NCBI GenBank assembly: GCA_019635795.1
Contig: JAHBYV010000005.1
Coordinates: forward strand, 124,001 to 188,000
Reading direction: 5' to 3'
Origin: Rhizobiaceae bacterium
GTDB lineage: Bacteria; Pseudomonadota; Alphaproteobacteria; Rhizobiales; Rhizobiaceae
DNA length: 64,000 bases
Below, piece after piece: positions 31,702 through 40,540 of the stretch. The notes below the pieces were generated by a model that was not told the origin of the DNA, did no database searches, and worked only from the letters and a program-made list of their open reading frames with translations. Position 1 is the first letter of the stretch, and every line of letters begins with the position of its first letter. Both the position numbers and the translations under genes were made by a program.

Positions 31702-32571
31702 ATGAATCTGGTTGGTGCTGCGCAATCCAAAACCTGGACCTATGTTGATGGCGATTGGCACGAAGGCAATGTGCCATTGCTTGGACCTCGCAGCCACGCA
31801 ATGTGGCTGGGAACGAGCGTATTCGATGGCGGGCGCTGGTTTGAAGGCGTCTCGCCGGACCTTGATCTGCACTGCGCGCGTGTGAACAGTTCCGCCATTG
31901 CGCTGGGCCTTCGCCCGACAATGCGCATGGAGGATATTGCGGGCCTTGCGTGGGACGGGCTCAAAAAGTTTGACGGCGAAACCGCCGTTTATGTCCGTCC
32001 TATGTATTGGGCCGATCTCGGCGGCTACATGTCTGTTCCGGCCGACCCGGCATCCACGCGGTTCTGCCTTTGCCTCTATGAGGCGCCAATGCTGCCGCCG
32101 ACAGGATTTTCGGTAACCGTCTCGCCGTTCCGCCGTCCATCGCTCGAAACAATGCCAACCAATGCCAAGTCTGGCTGCCTGTATCCCAACAACGGCCGCG
32201 CGATCATGGAAGCCAAAATGCGCGGCTTTGATAACGCGCTTGTGTTGGACATGCTCGGCAACGTCGCAGAAACCGGAGCTTCCAATATCTTTATGGTGAA
32301 GGACGGAGTTGTTTACACACCCGTTTCCAACGGAACTTTCTTGGCGGGCATTACGCGCAGTCGTGTGATCGGGCTTTTGACCGACGCCGGAACGATGGTG
32401 GTAGAAAAAACATTGTCTGTTCGCGAATTTCTCGAAGCCGACGAGATTTTTTCCACCGGCAACCATTCTAAAGTTGTGCCAGTGATACGTATCGAGGATA
32501 GAAGCTTGCAACCCGGCCCCATAGCCAAGAAGGCTAGGGAACTCTATTGGGAGTGGGCGCATTCTTCTTGA
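31702..32571 (+). CDS. Branched-chain amino-acid aminotransferase family protein (class IV)
   Basis: A 289-residue fold-type IV pyridoxal-phosphate enzyme. The cofactor Lys lies in 'PTNAKSGCLYPNNGRA', and 'VAETGASNIFMVKDG' is the conserved phosphate-binding turn, followed by 'FLAGITRSRVI'. It transfers amino groups between branched-chain amino acids and 2-oxoglutarate, or is one of the related D-amino-acid or 4-amino-4-deoxychorismate enzymes; IlvE-like is the best reading, not certain. It is followed closely by sodB on the same strand. Confidence 0.85.
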   Translation: MNLVGAAQSKTWTYVDGDWHEGNVPLLGPRSHAMWLGTSVFDGGRWFEGVSPDLDLHCARVNSSAIALGLRPTMRMEDIAGLAWDGLKKFDGETAVYVRPMYWADLGGYMSVPADPASTRFCLCLYEAPMLPPTGFSVTVSPFRRPSLETMPTNAKSGCLYPNNGRAIMEAKMRGFDNALVLDMLGNVAETGASNIFMVKDGVVYTPVSNGTFLAGITRSRVIGLLTDAGTMVVEKTLSVREFLEADEIFSTGNHSKVVPVIRIEDRSLQPGPIAKKARELYWEWAHSS

Positions 32572-32642
32572 AGCGCAGGACGGGCGCGACTTTTTCAATT
32601 CGGCGTAAGGCCGTTGAGGGCAATCAAAGAGGAGTTATGACT

Positions 32643-33239
32643 ATGGCTTTTGAGCTTCCCGCACTTCCGTATGATTATGAGGCGTTGCAGCCTTTCATGT
32701 CGAAGGAGACTTTGGAGTATCACCACGACAAGCACCACAAGGCTTATGTCGACAACGGCAACAAGCTCGCCGCTGAAGCCGGAATGGGCGATCTGTCCAT
32801 CGAGGAAGTTGTGAAGCAGTCCTTCGGCAAGAATCCGGGCCTCTTCAACAATGCGGCACAGCACTACAACCACGTTCATTTCTGGAAGTGGATGAAAAAG
32901 GGCGGCGGCGGCAACAAGCTGCCGGAAAAGCTGCAGAAGGCCATTGATTCCGACCTGGGCGGATACGACAAGTTCAAGGCAGACTTCATCAATGCCGGAA
33001 CGACACAATTCGGCTCAGGCTGGGCATGGCTCTCGGTCAAGAAAGGCAAGCTTGAGATTTCCAAGACTCCGAATGGCGAAAATCCGCTGGTGCACGGCGC
33101 AAGCCCGATCCTTGGGGTCGATGTGTGGGAGCACTCCTACTACATCGACTATCGCAATGCGCGTCCAAAATATCTCGAAGCCTTTGTCGATAGCCTCATC
33201 AACTGGGACTATGTGCTGGAGCTTTACGAAAAGGCTTGA
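32643..33239 (+). CDS. sodB: Superoxide dismutase, Fe/Mn type
   Basis: A 198-residue cytoplasmic superoxide dismutase. The metal ligands are recognisable: His27 in 'YHHDKHHKAY', the second His in 'NHVHFWKWM', and Asp and His in 'DVWEHSYYIDY'. 'TTQFGSGWAWLSV' is the Fe/Mn-family central motif. The start is ATG 32643, following AGAGGAG; another ATG two codons upstream at 32637 is equally in frame. Metal choice cannot be fixed by eye. A strong terminator follows. Confidence 0.95.
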   Translation: MAFELPALPYDYEALQPFMSKETLEYHHDKHHKAYVDNGNKLAAEAGMGDLSIEEVVKQSFGKNPGLFNNAAQHYNHVHFWKWMKKGGGGNKLPEKLQKAIDSDLGGYDKFKADFINAGTTQFGSGWAWLSVKKGKLEISKTPNGENPLVHGASPILGVDVWEHSYYIDYRNARPKYLEAFVDSLINWDYVLELYEKA

Positions 33240-33255
33240 TAAGCCACGCCAGACC

Positions 33256-33286
33256 AAGGCCCCGCCAAGTCGGGGCCTTAATTTTT
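33256..33286 (+). terminator. Intrinsic terminator after sodB
   Basis: AAGGCCCCG (33256-33264) pairs perfectly with CGGGGCCTT (33271-33279) over a six-base loop and is followed by AATTTTT. Confidence 0.9.
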
Positions 33287-33412
33287 CGTGGTAACGCAAG
33301 TTTGACAAACTGCGGTGCCAAAAATGATGCAATTTCACTGTTAGTTCCCACCTGCACGCACTCGCGTGATTCTCAAACCTGATCCCAGGCAGCGTTAGCA
33401 ACCGGAGGAAAT

Positions 33413-33847
33413 ATGCGCAGATTCCTACTTTCACTCTCCACCCTTGCCATCATTGCAGGAGTTGCTCATGCCGGTCCTGTAGAGGATCGTGAGGCGTTGA
33501 TGAAAGAGCGTGGCCGCTTGATGGGCGAGCTTGGCAAAATGGCCAAGGGCGAGGTTGCCTTTGATGCAGCGGCAACGCTGGCCGCCTTGCAGACTCTGCA
33601 GGCAAACGCCGAAAAAGGTCTGGACGTGGATGGACTTTGGCCAGCCGGTTCTCAGGGTGATACGGAGGCCTCACCCAAGATTTGGGAAGACAATGCTGGC
33701 TTCAAAGCCGAGTCTGAAAAGTATAAGTCTGTTGTTGATGCGGCAGTAGCATCGGCACCGGCAGATGTTGCTGGCCTACAGGCGGCTATGGGCTCGATGG
33801 GACAGGAATGCGCGGCTTGCCACCAAACCTACCGCGTTAAAAAGTAA
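33413..33847 (+). CDS. Cytochrome c' / c-556-like periplasmic protein
   Basis: A 144-residue exported haem protein. The signal peptide (residues 1-~20, ending AHA-G) is followed by a four-helix bundle sequence and a C-terminal haem-binding 'CAACHQTYR' (CxxCH), the hallmark placement of cytochrome c'. Such proteins bind nitric oxide or carry electrons; the role here is not known. It is followed 12 bases later by a dihaem cytochrome c and may work with it. Confidence 0.9.
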   Translation: MRRFLLSLSTLAIIAGVAHAGPVEDREALMKERGRLMGELGKMAKGEVAFDAAATLAALQTLQANAEKGLDVDGLWPAGSQGDTEASPKIWEDNAGFKAESEKYKSVVDAAVASAPADVAGLQAAMGSMGQECAACHQTYRVKK

Positions 33848-33859
33848 GGTCGTAGGCGC

Positions 33860-34786
33860 TTGAGTGCGGCCCGAAAACTCGGACTGTCGGTCCTGCTCGC
33901 GGGGTTGGCCGGTGCTGCGGCGTTCTGGTTTTTGACCGAGCCGAAGCGGCTGGAGCCTGAAACGGTGGCGCTTCTTGCCAATGGCGACGCGGCCCGTGGC
34001 GAGCGCATGTTTTGGGCCGCCGGTTGCGCCTCTTGTCACGCCCGTCCCAAAGCGGAAGGGGACGCGCGGCTGGAATTGGCTGGCGGCATGGAACTGAAAA
34101 CGCCGTTTGGCACCTTCGTGCCGCCAAACATTTCCAGCGATCCGCAAGACGGCATCGGAAGCTGGTCGGCTGAGGATTTTGGCAATGCCATGTTGCGCGG
34201 GGTCTCGCCCGACGGCCAGCATTTTTATCCAGCGTTTCCCTATGCCTCTTATATCCGTATGGACCCGTCTGATGTCGGCGATTTGTATGCTTTCATGAAA
34301 ACCTTGCCCGCGGTTCAGGGAAAGGCAGCAGAAAACCAGCTGTCATTTCCATTCAATATGCGGCGCGGGATCGGCCTGTGGAAGCTGATGTTCCTAAGCC
34401 CGGAGCCGGCTGTAGCGCTACCGGCAGATGCGCCGGAGCAGGTGAGGGCAGGACAATATCTGGTTGAAGGGCCGGGGCATTGCGGCGAGTGCCATACGCC
34501 GCGCAACGTGTTCGGAGGCTCGGACAAGAGCCTTTGGCTAGCCGGAGCCAAAGCGGCTGAGGGCGAGGGCAACGTGCCGAACATTACGCCCGGCGACGAT
34601 GGGATTGGGTCATGGTCGGCCAGCGACATCGTTGCCTATCTGGAAACCGGATTTACGCCGGATTATGACTCGGTCGGCGGTTCTATGGTCGAGGTGCAGC
34701 GAAATATGGCGCAGTTGCCAGCTGCTGACCGTGAGGCCATCGCGGCCTATCTGAAAGCCATCCCGGCACATCCAAAAGGATATTAG
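33860..34786 (+). CDS. Membrane-anchored dihaem cytochrome c
   Basis: A 308-residue protein with an uncleaved N-terminal membrane anchor (residues ~5-25) and two CxxCH sites, 'CASCH' near residue 55 and 'CGECH' near 210, each in a class I cytochrome c fold with distal Met candidates. The layout resembles the cytochrome subunits of membrane alcohol and sugar dehydrogenases. The start is a TTG at 33860; no better in-frame start is near. Cotranscribed with the cytochrome c'-like gene. Confidence 0.87.
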   Translation: MSAARKLGLSVLLAGLAGAAAFWFLTEPKRLEPETVALLANGDAARGERMFWAAGCASCHARPKAEGDARLELAGGMELKTPFGTFVPPNISSDPQDGIGSWSAEDFGNAMLRGVSPDGQHFYPAFPYASYIRMDPSDVGDLYAFMKTLPAVQGKAAENQLSFPFNMRRGIGLWKLMFLSPEPAVALPADAPEQVRAGQYLVEGPGHCGECHTPRNVFGGSDKSLWLAGAKAAEGEGNVPNITPGDDGIGSWSASDIVAYLETGFTPDYDSVGGSMVEVQRNMAQLPAADREAIAAYLKAIPAHPKGY

Positions 34787-34819
34787 GGTCGCCTCCCCCC
34801 AAAAATCGAGGAGGCGACC
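34787..34819. terminator. Hairpin between convergent genes
   Basis: GGTCGCCTCC (34787-34796) pairs with GGAGGCGACC (34810-34819) immediately after the cytochrome stop. It lacks a T-run on either strand, so termination may be weak or Rho-assisted. Confidence 0.5.
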
Positions 34820-34844
34820 GGGCAGGGGCTGGAAACTGCGCGAG

Positions 34845-36947
34845 CTATTCCATCTTGCCTGTCACCTTCAAAGCGAAGGCATAGTTGAACGCGACCTCTT
34901 CAAGCCGTGAAAACCTTCCTGAGGCACCTGCGTGGCCGGCATCCATGTTGATCTTGAAGAGAACCGGGTTGTCGCTCATCTTGCGGGCGCGCAGACGGGC
35001 AACCCATTTGGCAGGCTCCCAATAGGTGACGCGCGGGTCGGTCAGGCCAGCTACGGCAAGAATTGGCGGATAGTTCAGTCCCGCCACATTGTCATAAGGC
35101 GAATAGGCCGCAATCGTCTTGTAGTCCTTTTTGGACTTTATCGGATTGCCCCATTCAGGCCATTCGGGCGGCGTTAGTGGCAGCGTGTCGTCAAGCATCG
35201 TCGTGAGTACATCCACGAACGGCACTTCGGCAATAATTGCGCCAAAGGATTCGGGCGCCAGATTCGCGATTGCGCCCATCAACATGCCGCCAGCCGAGCC
35301 ACCTTGCGCAACAATTCGGTCGTGCGAAGTAAATTTCTCCGCAACCAGATGCTTCGCGACGGCAATGAAGTCGTGAAACGTGTTGGTTTTCTTCTCGCGC
35401 TTACCGTCCTCATACCAGCGATAGCCGCGATCCTTGCCCCCGCGAATATGTGCTATGGCATAGACGAAGCCGCGATCGACCAGTGAAAGCGCATTTGTGT
35501 TGAACGAGGCCGGAATACTCATTCCATACGCCCCGTAGCCGTAGAGCAGGCATGGCGCGGAACCATCCAGTTTCATGCCGCGGCGGTGCAGGATTGACAC
35601 CGGTACTTGCTCCCCATCAGGGGCGGTCGCCATGAGGCGGCGCGTCACATAATCGCGTGCGCGATGACCTGAAGGTACTTCCTGCGTCTTGCGCAATTTT
35701 CTTTTGTGCGTCCGCATATCATAGTCGAACACCTGGGTCGGTGTGGTCATCGATGAATAGGTGAAACGAAGGGTTTCGGTGTCATATTCATAAGACCCGC
35801 CGAGCCCGAGCGAATAAGCCTCTTCATCAAAAGCAATCGTGTGCTCCTCGCCGCTCTTGCGGTCGCGGATAACGATTCTGGGCAGGCCGTCCTTGCGCTC
35901 CAGCCGAACGAGATAGTTGGCAAAACCGGTTATGGAAAGGATCAGTCTTCCCGGTTCATGGGCCACCAGTTCTGTCCAATTCTCCGGAATCGGGTTCTCA
36001 ACCGGCGCTGTCATGATCTTGAAATCCTTGGCGCCATCGGCATTGGTGAGAATGAAGAAAATATCGCCGCCTTCCTCAAGATCGTACTGCACGCCGGTCT
36101 TGCGGCGCGCGACAAGCTTGGGCTTTGATGCAGGCTTGCTCGCATCAATGAGGCGATATTCGGTCGTCTCGTGGTCGTTTACCGAGATCATGATCCAGTC
36201 ATTACGCCGCGTCCCGCCGACGCCAGCGAAAAAACCCGGATTCTTCTCTTCATAAAAAAGCCGGTCTTCGGACTCAGCTGTGCCAAGAGCGTGATAAAAA
36301 ATCCTGGAAGGGCGATGGTTGGCGTCAACGCGCGTATAGAAAAAGCCCTTGTTTCCAGCATCCCAAACGCCGCCCCCGCCCGTATCACTTACGGTCTCGG
36401 CGCTGTCCTTGCCTGTGGCGAGGTCGCGAACCCGAAGCGTAAAGAATTCCGAACCCTTGTCATCAAATGCCCAAAGCAGGCTTTTGTGGTCGCTCGAATG
36501 ATCGACGCCACCAATGCGGAAATAGGGCTTTCCCTTCGCCTCCTTGTCGCCGTCAAGAATGATCTCTTCCTTGCCGCCCTTACGGGGTTTACGGAAATAG
36601 CGCGGCTGCTGGCCGCCCGTCACAAACGAGGTTCCATAGGCAAAAGGGCCGTCTTCCATAGGAACAGAAGAATCATCTTCTTTGATCCGGCCTTTCATCT
36701 CGGCAAAAAGCGCCTTTTGCAGCGGCTTCGAATCGCGCATCAGCTTGTTCTGATAGGCGTTCTCGGCCTCAAGATGAGCGCGAATTTCGGGATCAAGAAC
36801 TGAAGGATCGCGGAAGACTTCCTGCCAATTATCCGCGCGCATCCACGCAAACTCATCAACGCGCGTTATTCCGTGATGCGTGTCCTCCACATGCCGTTCC
36901 AGGGCAAGCGGCGCCTTGGCTTTTGAAAAGATTGATCTTTTGGCCAT
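34845..36947 (-). CDS. ptrB: Oligopeptidase B (prolyl oligopeptidase family)
   Basis: A 700-residue serine peptidase that cleaves short peptides after basic residues. The N-terminal ~400 residues form a beta-propeller; the catalytic hydrolase domain carries 'AQGGSAGGMLMGA' (nucleophile Ser), 'GLTDPRVTYWEPAKW' (Asp region) and 'DAGHAGASGRF' (His). No signal peptide, so it is cytoplasmic. It is monocistronic, convergent with the cytochromes. Confidence 0.94.
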   Translation of the reverse strand: MAKRSIFSKAKAPLALERHVEDTHHGITRVDEFAWMRADNWQEVFRDPSVLDPEIRAHLEAENAYQNKLMRDSKPLQKALFAEMKGRIKEDDSSVPMEDGPFAYGTSFVTGGQQPRYFRKPRKGGKEEIILDGDKEAKGKPYFRIGGVDHSSDHKSLLWAFDDKGSEFFTLRVRDLATGKDSAETVSDTGGGGVWDAGNKGFFYTRVDANHRPSRIFYHALGTAESEDRLFYEEKNPGFFAGVGGTRRNDWIMISVNDHETTEYRLIDASKPASKPKLVARRKTGVQYDLEEGGDIFFILTNADGAKDFKIMTAPVENPIPENWTELVAHEPGRLILSITGFANYLVRLERKDGLPRIVIRDRKSGEEHTIAFDEEAYSLGLGGSYEYDTETLRFTYSSMTTPTQVFDYDMRTHKRKLRKTQEVPSGHRARDYVTRRLMATAPDGEQVPVSILHRRGMKLDGSAPCLLYGYGAYGMSIPASFNTNALSLVDRGFVYAIAHIRGGKDRGYRWYEDGKREKKTNTFHDFIAVAKHLVAEKFTSHDRIVAQGGSAGGMLMGAIANLAPESFGAIIAEVPFVDVLTTMLDDTLPLTPPEWPEWGNPIKSKKDYKTIAAYSPYDNVAGLNYPPILAVAGLTDPRVTYWEPAKWVARLRARKMSDNPVLFKINMDAGHAGASGRFSRLEEVAFNYAFALKVTGKME

Positions 36948-37326
36948 AATTTCTCGCAGATAAACGCGTTGACGGAAGCATCGTCACCAGAAGCGGCGCG
37001 ATAGCAGGTAAACTCTATATAAGGCTTACCTCGAATGTCCGGCCAGCAAAATTGCAACTTCAAGATTGTCGTCGCAATTCATTCAAGAACGGTACTTGCA
37101 ATACTGGGCGTGCCAACGGATCGACCTCAATCACGGAAATTGGATCTAAAGAAAGTATATCAATCATCGGTAAAGCAGAATGTATGGGTTTAGCTATTTA
37201 ATTCGTGCTGAGTTAAGCTGTTCGGGCACATTCTCATGGATATTCTTATGACTTATCCGGTTCTGCTCTGCAGGTGTGCCACAATAGCCAGAAACGCTGG
37301 CTTCTTAACGATGTAGGGAGTACAAT

Positions 37327-37377
37327 ATGTCTATCCAGGGTTGTTTTCAAATCTTCAGGAAGTCCAGCTTCCGTTAG
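37327..37377 (+). CDS. Possible 16-residue leader peptide upstream of mucR
   Basis: ATG 37327 is preceded by GGGAG at nine bases and encodes MSIQGCFQIFRKSSFR before TAG. The sense of the last codons overlaps a GGAAG/CTTCC stem-loop. Only the ribosome-binding site and position support it. Confidence 0.25.
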   Translation: MSIQGCFQIFRKSSFR

Positions 37378-37465
37378 GTAAGATAGCTATTCCGATTATT
37401 ATATTAGTTTACTGTAGATGAACGCCAAAATATCCAGCAATGATATATGAATTAACCATATTAAA

Positions 37466-37486
37466 AGAGAAGCCTTCGGCTTTTCT
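37466..37486. terminator. Hairpin in the mucR leader
   Basis: AGAGAAGCC (37466-37474), loop TTC, GGCTTTTCT (37478-37486) form a nine-pair stem with one G-T pair. On the minus strand the stem is followed by CTTTTAATA, resembling a terminator there; on the plus strand the T-run lies within the arm. It may end a small transcript in either direction. Confidence 0.4.
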
Positions 37487-37642
37487 CCAAGTAGATCGTT
37501 GATCAACCAGAATATTTAGCGTAACGGATAATAACGAGGGCGACAATGCGATTCGATGGCGCTTCGGACAAGGCCTGTCGGAAGTTATTGTTGGGTAGTT
37601 TGCTAGCGAAACTCAAAGAAGATTAACCAGGAAATCTGAACC

Positions 37643-38074
37643 ATGGAACATTCAGACTCTTCGTCTCGTGGCGGCGAGATGTTGATTGAACTGACTGCCG
37701 ACGTTGTATCGGCTTATGTTAGCAATAATTCCGTGCCTGCATCGGAGTTGCCAGGCCTCATTGCGGAAATCCATGCCGCGCTCGGTCGGATTGGGACAAC
37801 TCCCGAACCACAGGCTCCGGCGGACAAGCAGAAGCCGGCAGTAAATCCAAAGCGTTCAGTACATGACGACCATATCGTCTGTCTTGAGGACGGAAAGAAG
37901 TTCAAGTCACTCAAGCGCCATATCATGACGCACTACAATCTCACGCCTGAGCAGTACCGCGAAAAGTGGGGCCTTGATGCGAACTATCCCATGGTGGCGC
38001 CAAACTATGCTGCAGAAAGATCCCAGCTTGCAAAGAAGATGGGACTTGGCCGCAAGCGGAAGGCCCGCAAGTAA
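37643..38074 (+). CDS. mucR: MucR/Ros-family zinc-finger transcriptional regulator
   Basis: A 143-residue MucR/Ros protein, which in this order controls exopolysaccharide, motility, cell cycle and virulence genes by binding AT-rich DNA in H-NS fashion. The zinc finger runs Cys80-L-E-Asp83-...-His93-IMT-His97, followed by the conserved '[14 protein letters not shown]' helix. The second ligand is Asp rather than Cys, a variant known in rhizobial members. N-terminal residues ~10-50 are the oligomerisation region. ATG 37643 has AGGAAA upstream. Autorepression through the AT-rich leader is known for the family and likely here. Confidence 0.95.
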   Translation: MEHSDSSSRGGEMLIELTADVVSAYVSNNSVPASELPGLIAEIHAALGRIGTTPEPQAPADKQKPAVNPKRSVHDDHIVCLEDGKKFKSLKRHIMTHYNLTPEQYREKWGLDANYPMVAPNYAAERSQLAKKMGLGRKRKARK

Positions 38075-38097
38075 TCTTGCAATCAGCTTTGATTAAA

Positions 38098-38130
38098 GGG
38101 CATCGCCGACGGCGGTGCCCTTTATTTTTT
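38098..38130. terminator. Terminator shared by mucR and the convergent small gene
   Basis: GGGCATCGCC (38098-38107), loop GAC, GGCGGTGCCC (38111-38120), then TTTATTTTTT. The T-run also encodes the last lysines and stop codon of the gene on the minus strand. Confidence 0.9.
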
Positions 38131-38394
38131 GCGCAAGCGGTCGCGAGCCTGCTTTAGCGCTATGTGACGGTTGAGGTCATAACTCCAATGCCGCTGCAGC
38201 CCCTTGATCCGTTCTGCTTTCAGTGCGCGGTCGATCCGTTGGCCAATTGCCTTCCGGCTTATTGTTCCCTCCGATAGCACCTTATCCAGATCGACTCCGC
38301 ACAGTAGTTGTAGTGCAGCACGCTGCGCTGCTTCGGATTGTGCGGCGTTGGCGCGCGCCCGGAAATTTTTAGCCTCTCTTGCGAGTTCGTTCAT
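38122..38394 (-). CDS. Small conserved-looking hypothetical protein
   Basis: A 90-residue charged, helical protein without Cys-rich or membrane features: a helix rich in Ala, Arg and Glu at the N-terminus and a basic C-terminus (RHIALKQARDRLRKK). I recognise no family. I start at ATG 38394, which follows GGAGAAAG; the frame extends upstream to 38553 but that part would run through the promoter region and adds a peptide of odd composition. It is divergent from the DnaA-like gene. Confidence 0.65.
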   Translation of the reverse strand: MNELAREAKNFRARANAAQSEAAQRAALQLLCGVDLDKVLSEGTISRKAIGQRIDRALKAERIKGLQRHWSYDLNRHIALKQARDRLRKK

Positions 38395-38594
38395 TTGCTT
38401 TCTCCATTTGAGATTGCAGATTGAGCGAGTCAACAAAGGTGTGGAAAACCGTGGTGCAAATGCGCGCTTGAGCGTCAAAAAAAGACAATATAAACAAATT
38501 AATAGGTTGGTTTTCAACAGGCGGGAACGCTCATTCTCTCCACCTGCGCTCAAACCCGAATATAAGAAGGAATTCCTATATTGAGGGTCGTTGC

Positions 38595-39017
38595 ATGAAG
38601 AGCTTTGCTATCAAGGAAAAGTGGTTTCAGCCAAAGGACAGTTTTGAATGGGAGGCATTCCTCAACAATATTGGAGAGACGCGGCTGAGCCGTTCGCAGG
38701 AACGCGCGATTGAACTGTGCGGCAACATCATCGAAATCATTTCGGCGCTGTTTAACGTTCCAAGCCGGGAATTGCGCTCACCTCACCGCAGCAGCCAATC
38801 CATAACCCAGGTGCGGCAGATCGCGATGTATGTCGCACATGTGGTCATGCGGCTTTCCATGAAAGAAGTCGGGATCGGATTTGACCGCGATCGCACCACG
38901 GTTCTCTATGCCTGCCAGCAAGTTGAAGACCTTCGCGACGATCTGGAGTTCGATCAAATGGTGGCGCGTGCAGAGCGCGTGACGGCGGCCGCGTTCTACT
39001 CCAAGGTGGAAGGCTGA
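38595..39017 (+). CDS. DnaA-domain-IV-like DNA-binding protein
   Basis: A 140-residue protein consisting essentially of a DnaA C-terminal DNA-binding domain. 'FNVPSRELRSPHRSS' leads into 'VRQIAMYVAHVVMRLSMKEVG' (quoted in part) and 'FDRDRTTVLYACQQVED', which matches the DnaA signature GRDHTTVLHAC. There is no AAA+ ATPase. In the signature the base-reading His of DnaA is replaced by Arg. It could bind DnaA-box-like sites or act as a competitor. A DUF6456 gene follows three bases later, so the two are one operon. Confidence 0.88.
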   Translation: MKSFAIKEKWFQPKDSFEWEAFLNNIGETRLSRSQERAIELCGNIIEIISALFNVPSRELRSPHRSSQSITQVRQIAMYVAHVVMRLSMKEVGIGFDRDRTTVLYACQQVEDLRDDLEFDQMVARAERVTAAAFYSKVEG

Positions 39018-39020
39018 CCG

Positions 39021-39800
39021 ATGCGCGACGAACTACGGCTTTTAAAATTCCTGATGTGCGGTCCTGCAAGTTTCGGAGATTTGTCGGGACAGGAAAAGGT
39101 TCTGATCATGCGCGATGGGGGAAAGCAGATCGGGGTGAACCGGGTGGTGATTGGCTTGCTCGAGCGGCGCGGATTGCTGGCGTTCGATGGCGCTATGCTG
39201 ATGCTTACCGAAACCGGGCTAGCAGCAGCAAAGCGGGCAAATGCTGTGCGCTCGGAACAGTATAAGGCGCAACACCTTGATATTGAAATGCAATGTGTTG
39301 TGGGCGCGGAGACGATCCATGCCGTGAACCTGAACGAATCACCCCTCGCGCAAATTGCGCGCAGGAAGGACAAGCAGGGAAATCCCTTCCTCGCCGGTGA
39401 TGAATTTCGTGCGGGCGAAAGATTGCGGGCAGATTATACGCGGGGCCAGATCATGCCTCGCCTCGGTGCGAATTGGGAAGCTGCGGTTTCGCCGAGAGGT
39501 GGCGGCGCCTCGGGCGGCGTGGCCGAACTTACGGAAGCTGCGCTGTCCGCGAGAATACGGGTCGAAAAGGCGCTGGCAGCCGTGGGACCGGAGCTTTCCG
39601 GCGTGCTTGTTGATGTGTGCTGTTTCCTCAAGGGACTTGAAACCGTCGAAGCCGAGCGGTGCTGGCCCGCCAGATCTGCGAAACTGATGCTAAAGGCGGG
39701 GCTGGCTACTCTGGCGCGACATTATGAGCCTGCACAGACCCGCAGACATGAGCGCATGCTGCATTGGGGAGCGCATGACTACAGGCCCTCAATTGCCTAG
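39021..39800 (+). CDS. DUF6456-domain protein
   Basis: A 259-residue protein that I recognise as the DUF6456 type common beside the DnaA-like gene in Hyphomicrobiales. The N-terminal ~70 residues look like a winged helix ('VNRVVIGLLERRGLLAFDGAMLMLTETG'-type wing, quoted by position 37-64); residues ~110-250 are the DUF6456 domain ('ESPLAQIARRKDKQGNPFL', 'LSGVLVDVCCFLKGLETVE'). The function is unknown. A winged helix and operon partner suggest a regulatory or replication-related role. The 3' end overlaps the convergent sufE by 12 bases. Confidence 0.8.
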   Translation: MRDELRLLKFLMCGPASFGDLSGQEKVLIMRDGGKQIGVNRVVIGLLERRGLLAFDGAMLMLTETGLAAAKRANAVRSEQYKAQHLDIEMQCVVGAETIHAVNLNESPLAQIARRKDKQGNPFLAGDEFRAGERLRADYTRGQIMPRLGANWEAAVSPRGGGASGGVAELTEAALSARIRVEKALAAVGPELSGVLVDVCCFLKGLETVEAERCWPARSAKLMLKAGLATLARHYEPAQTRRHERMLHWGAHDYRPSIA

Positions 39801-40211
39801 TGCAACCTCTGCGTCACGCTTGATGCGCTGCACCATAGATCGCAAACCGTTCGAACGCTGTGGGGTCAGATGCTCGTCCAGCCCCAGCCCACGCAAGACA
39901 GCTTCAGCGTCAATTGCAGTGATTTCACTGGCGCGCCTGCCGGAAAAAAGCGCCAGCAAAATAGCAACCAGACCACGCACGATGTGGGCGTCGGATGTAC
40001 CCGTATAGGTGATGACGGGGTCTGAACCGCTGGCGACCTCGGTCAATAACCAGACCTGACTGACGCAGCCGGGAACCTTGTTCTGGGCCGTTTGCGCGCT
40101 GGCCGGAAATTCTGGCAGGGATTCACCAAGTTCAATCACATAGCGGTAGCGATCTTCCCAGTCATCGAGAAAGGCAAAGTCGTCCTGAATGCTTTCAATC
40201 GTAGTCGTCAT
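39789..40211 (-). CDS. sufE: SufE cysteine desulfurase activator
   Basis: A 140-residue SufE protein, which takes sulfur from SufS and passes it to the Fe-S scaffold. The active Cys lies in 'KVPGCVSQVWL' near residue 50, with the conserved 'FLDDWEDRYRYVIELG' N-terminal helix. Start ATG 40211 is the first that gives a normal SufE N-terminus. Confidence 0.93.
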   Translation of the reverse strand: MTTTIESIQDDFAFLDDWEDRYRYVIELGESLPEFPASAQTAQNKVPGCVSQVWLLTEVASGSDPVITYTGTSDAHIVRGLVAILLALFSGRRASEITAIDAEAVLRGLGLDEHLTPQRSNGLRSMVQRIKRDAEVALGN

Positions 40212-40243
40212 GGTTCCGCATATAGGTCGAGACACGCGCGGCG

Positions 40244-40540
40244 TCACGGCCTAATTTCGGCGGGTCGTGCGGTCGGCACGGGGATAACTGGCGTATCTGG
40301 CCGCTTCGGCTCAACAACCTCGCCATTTTTGCTGACGGCATTCAAAACGCGAAGTCCGGTCTCGCAGAGTTTCGGGTTGTTTGCGCATGTAGTTGCCAGA
40401 TCGCGCGCGCCCTTGGCTGCTTCCTGAACAGTCTGGAGGTGGTCAAGTTCTTCGCGCGCGGTATCCGTCCACTTCAGGCCGAGCGGCAAAAAGTAGACGA
40501 CCAGTGCGAACCAGAACAGAAATCGAAGCAGAAAAAACAT
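40244..40540 (-). CDS. DUF5330-like membrane-anchored small protein
   Basis: A 98-residue protein with one N-terminal membrane segment (FFLLRFLFWFALVVYFLPLG), a short helix with two Cys ('TTCANNPKLCETG') typical of DUF5330, and a Pro-rich tail. It is upstream of sufE on the same strand, separated by 32 bases. The function is unknown; the two Cys may form a periplasmic disulfide. Confidence 0.78.
   Translation of the reverse strand: MFFLLRFLFWFALVVYFLPLGLKWTDTAREELDHLQTVQEAAKGARDLATTCANNPKLCETGLRVLNAVSKNGEVVEPKRPDTPVIPVPTARPAEIRP

Larger units (their letters stand above)
36948..37642. other. Long non-coding region upstream of mucR
   Basis: Nearly 700 AT-enriched bases with no protein-like frame of useful length. 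It contains several short stem-loops (GCCAG-N5-CTGGC near 37287, GGAAG-N5-CTTCC near 37358, and the hairpin at 37466-37486), a possible 16-codon peptide at 37327, and TTAACCAT at 37452. A long leader or small RNA for the regulator gene that follows is plausible but not shown. Confidence 0.5.

Noticed and set aside
31669..32598. Minus-strand open frame of ~309 codons
   Set aside because: Antisense to the aminotransferase gene, which has its full cofactor motif.
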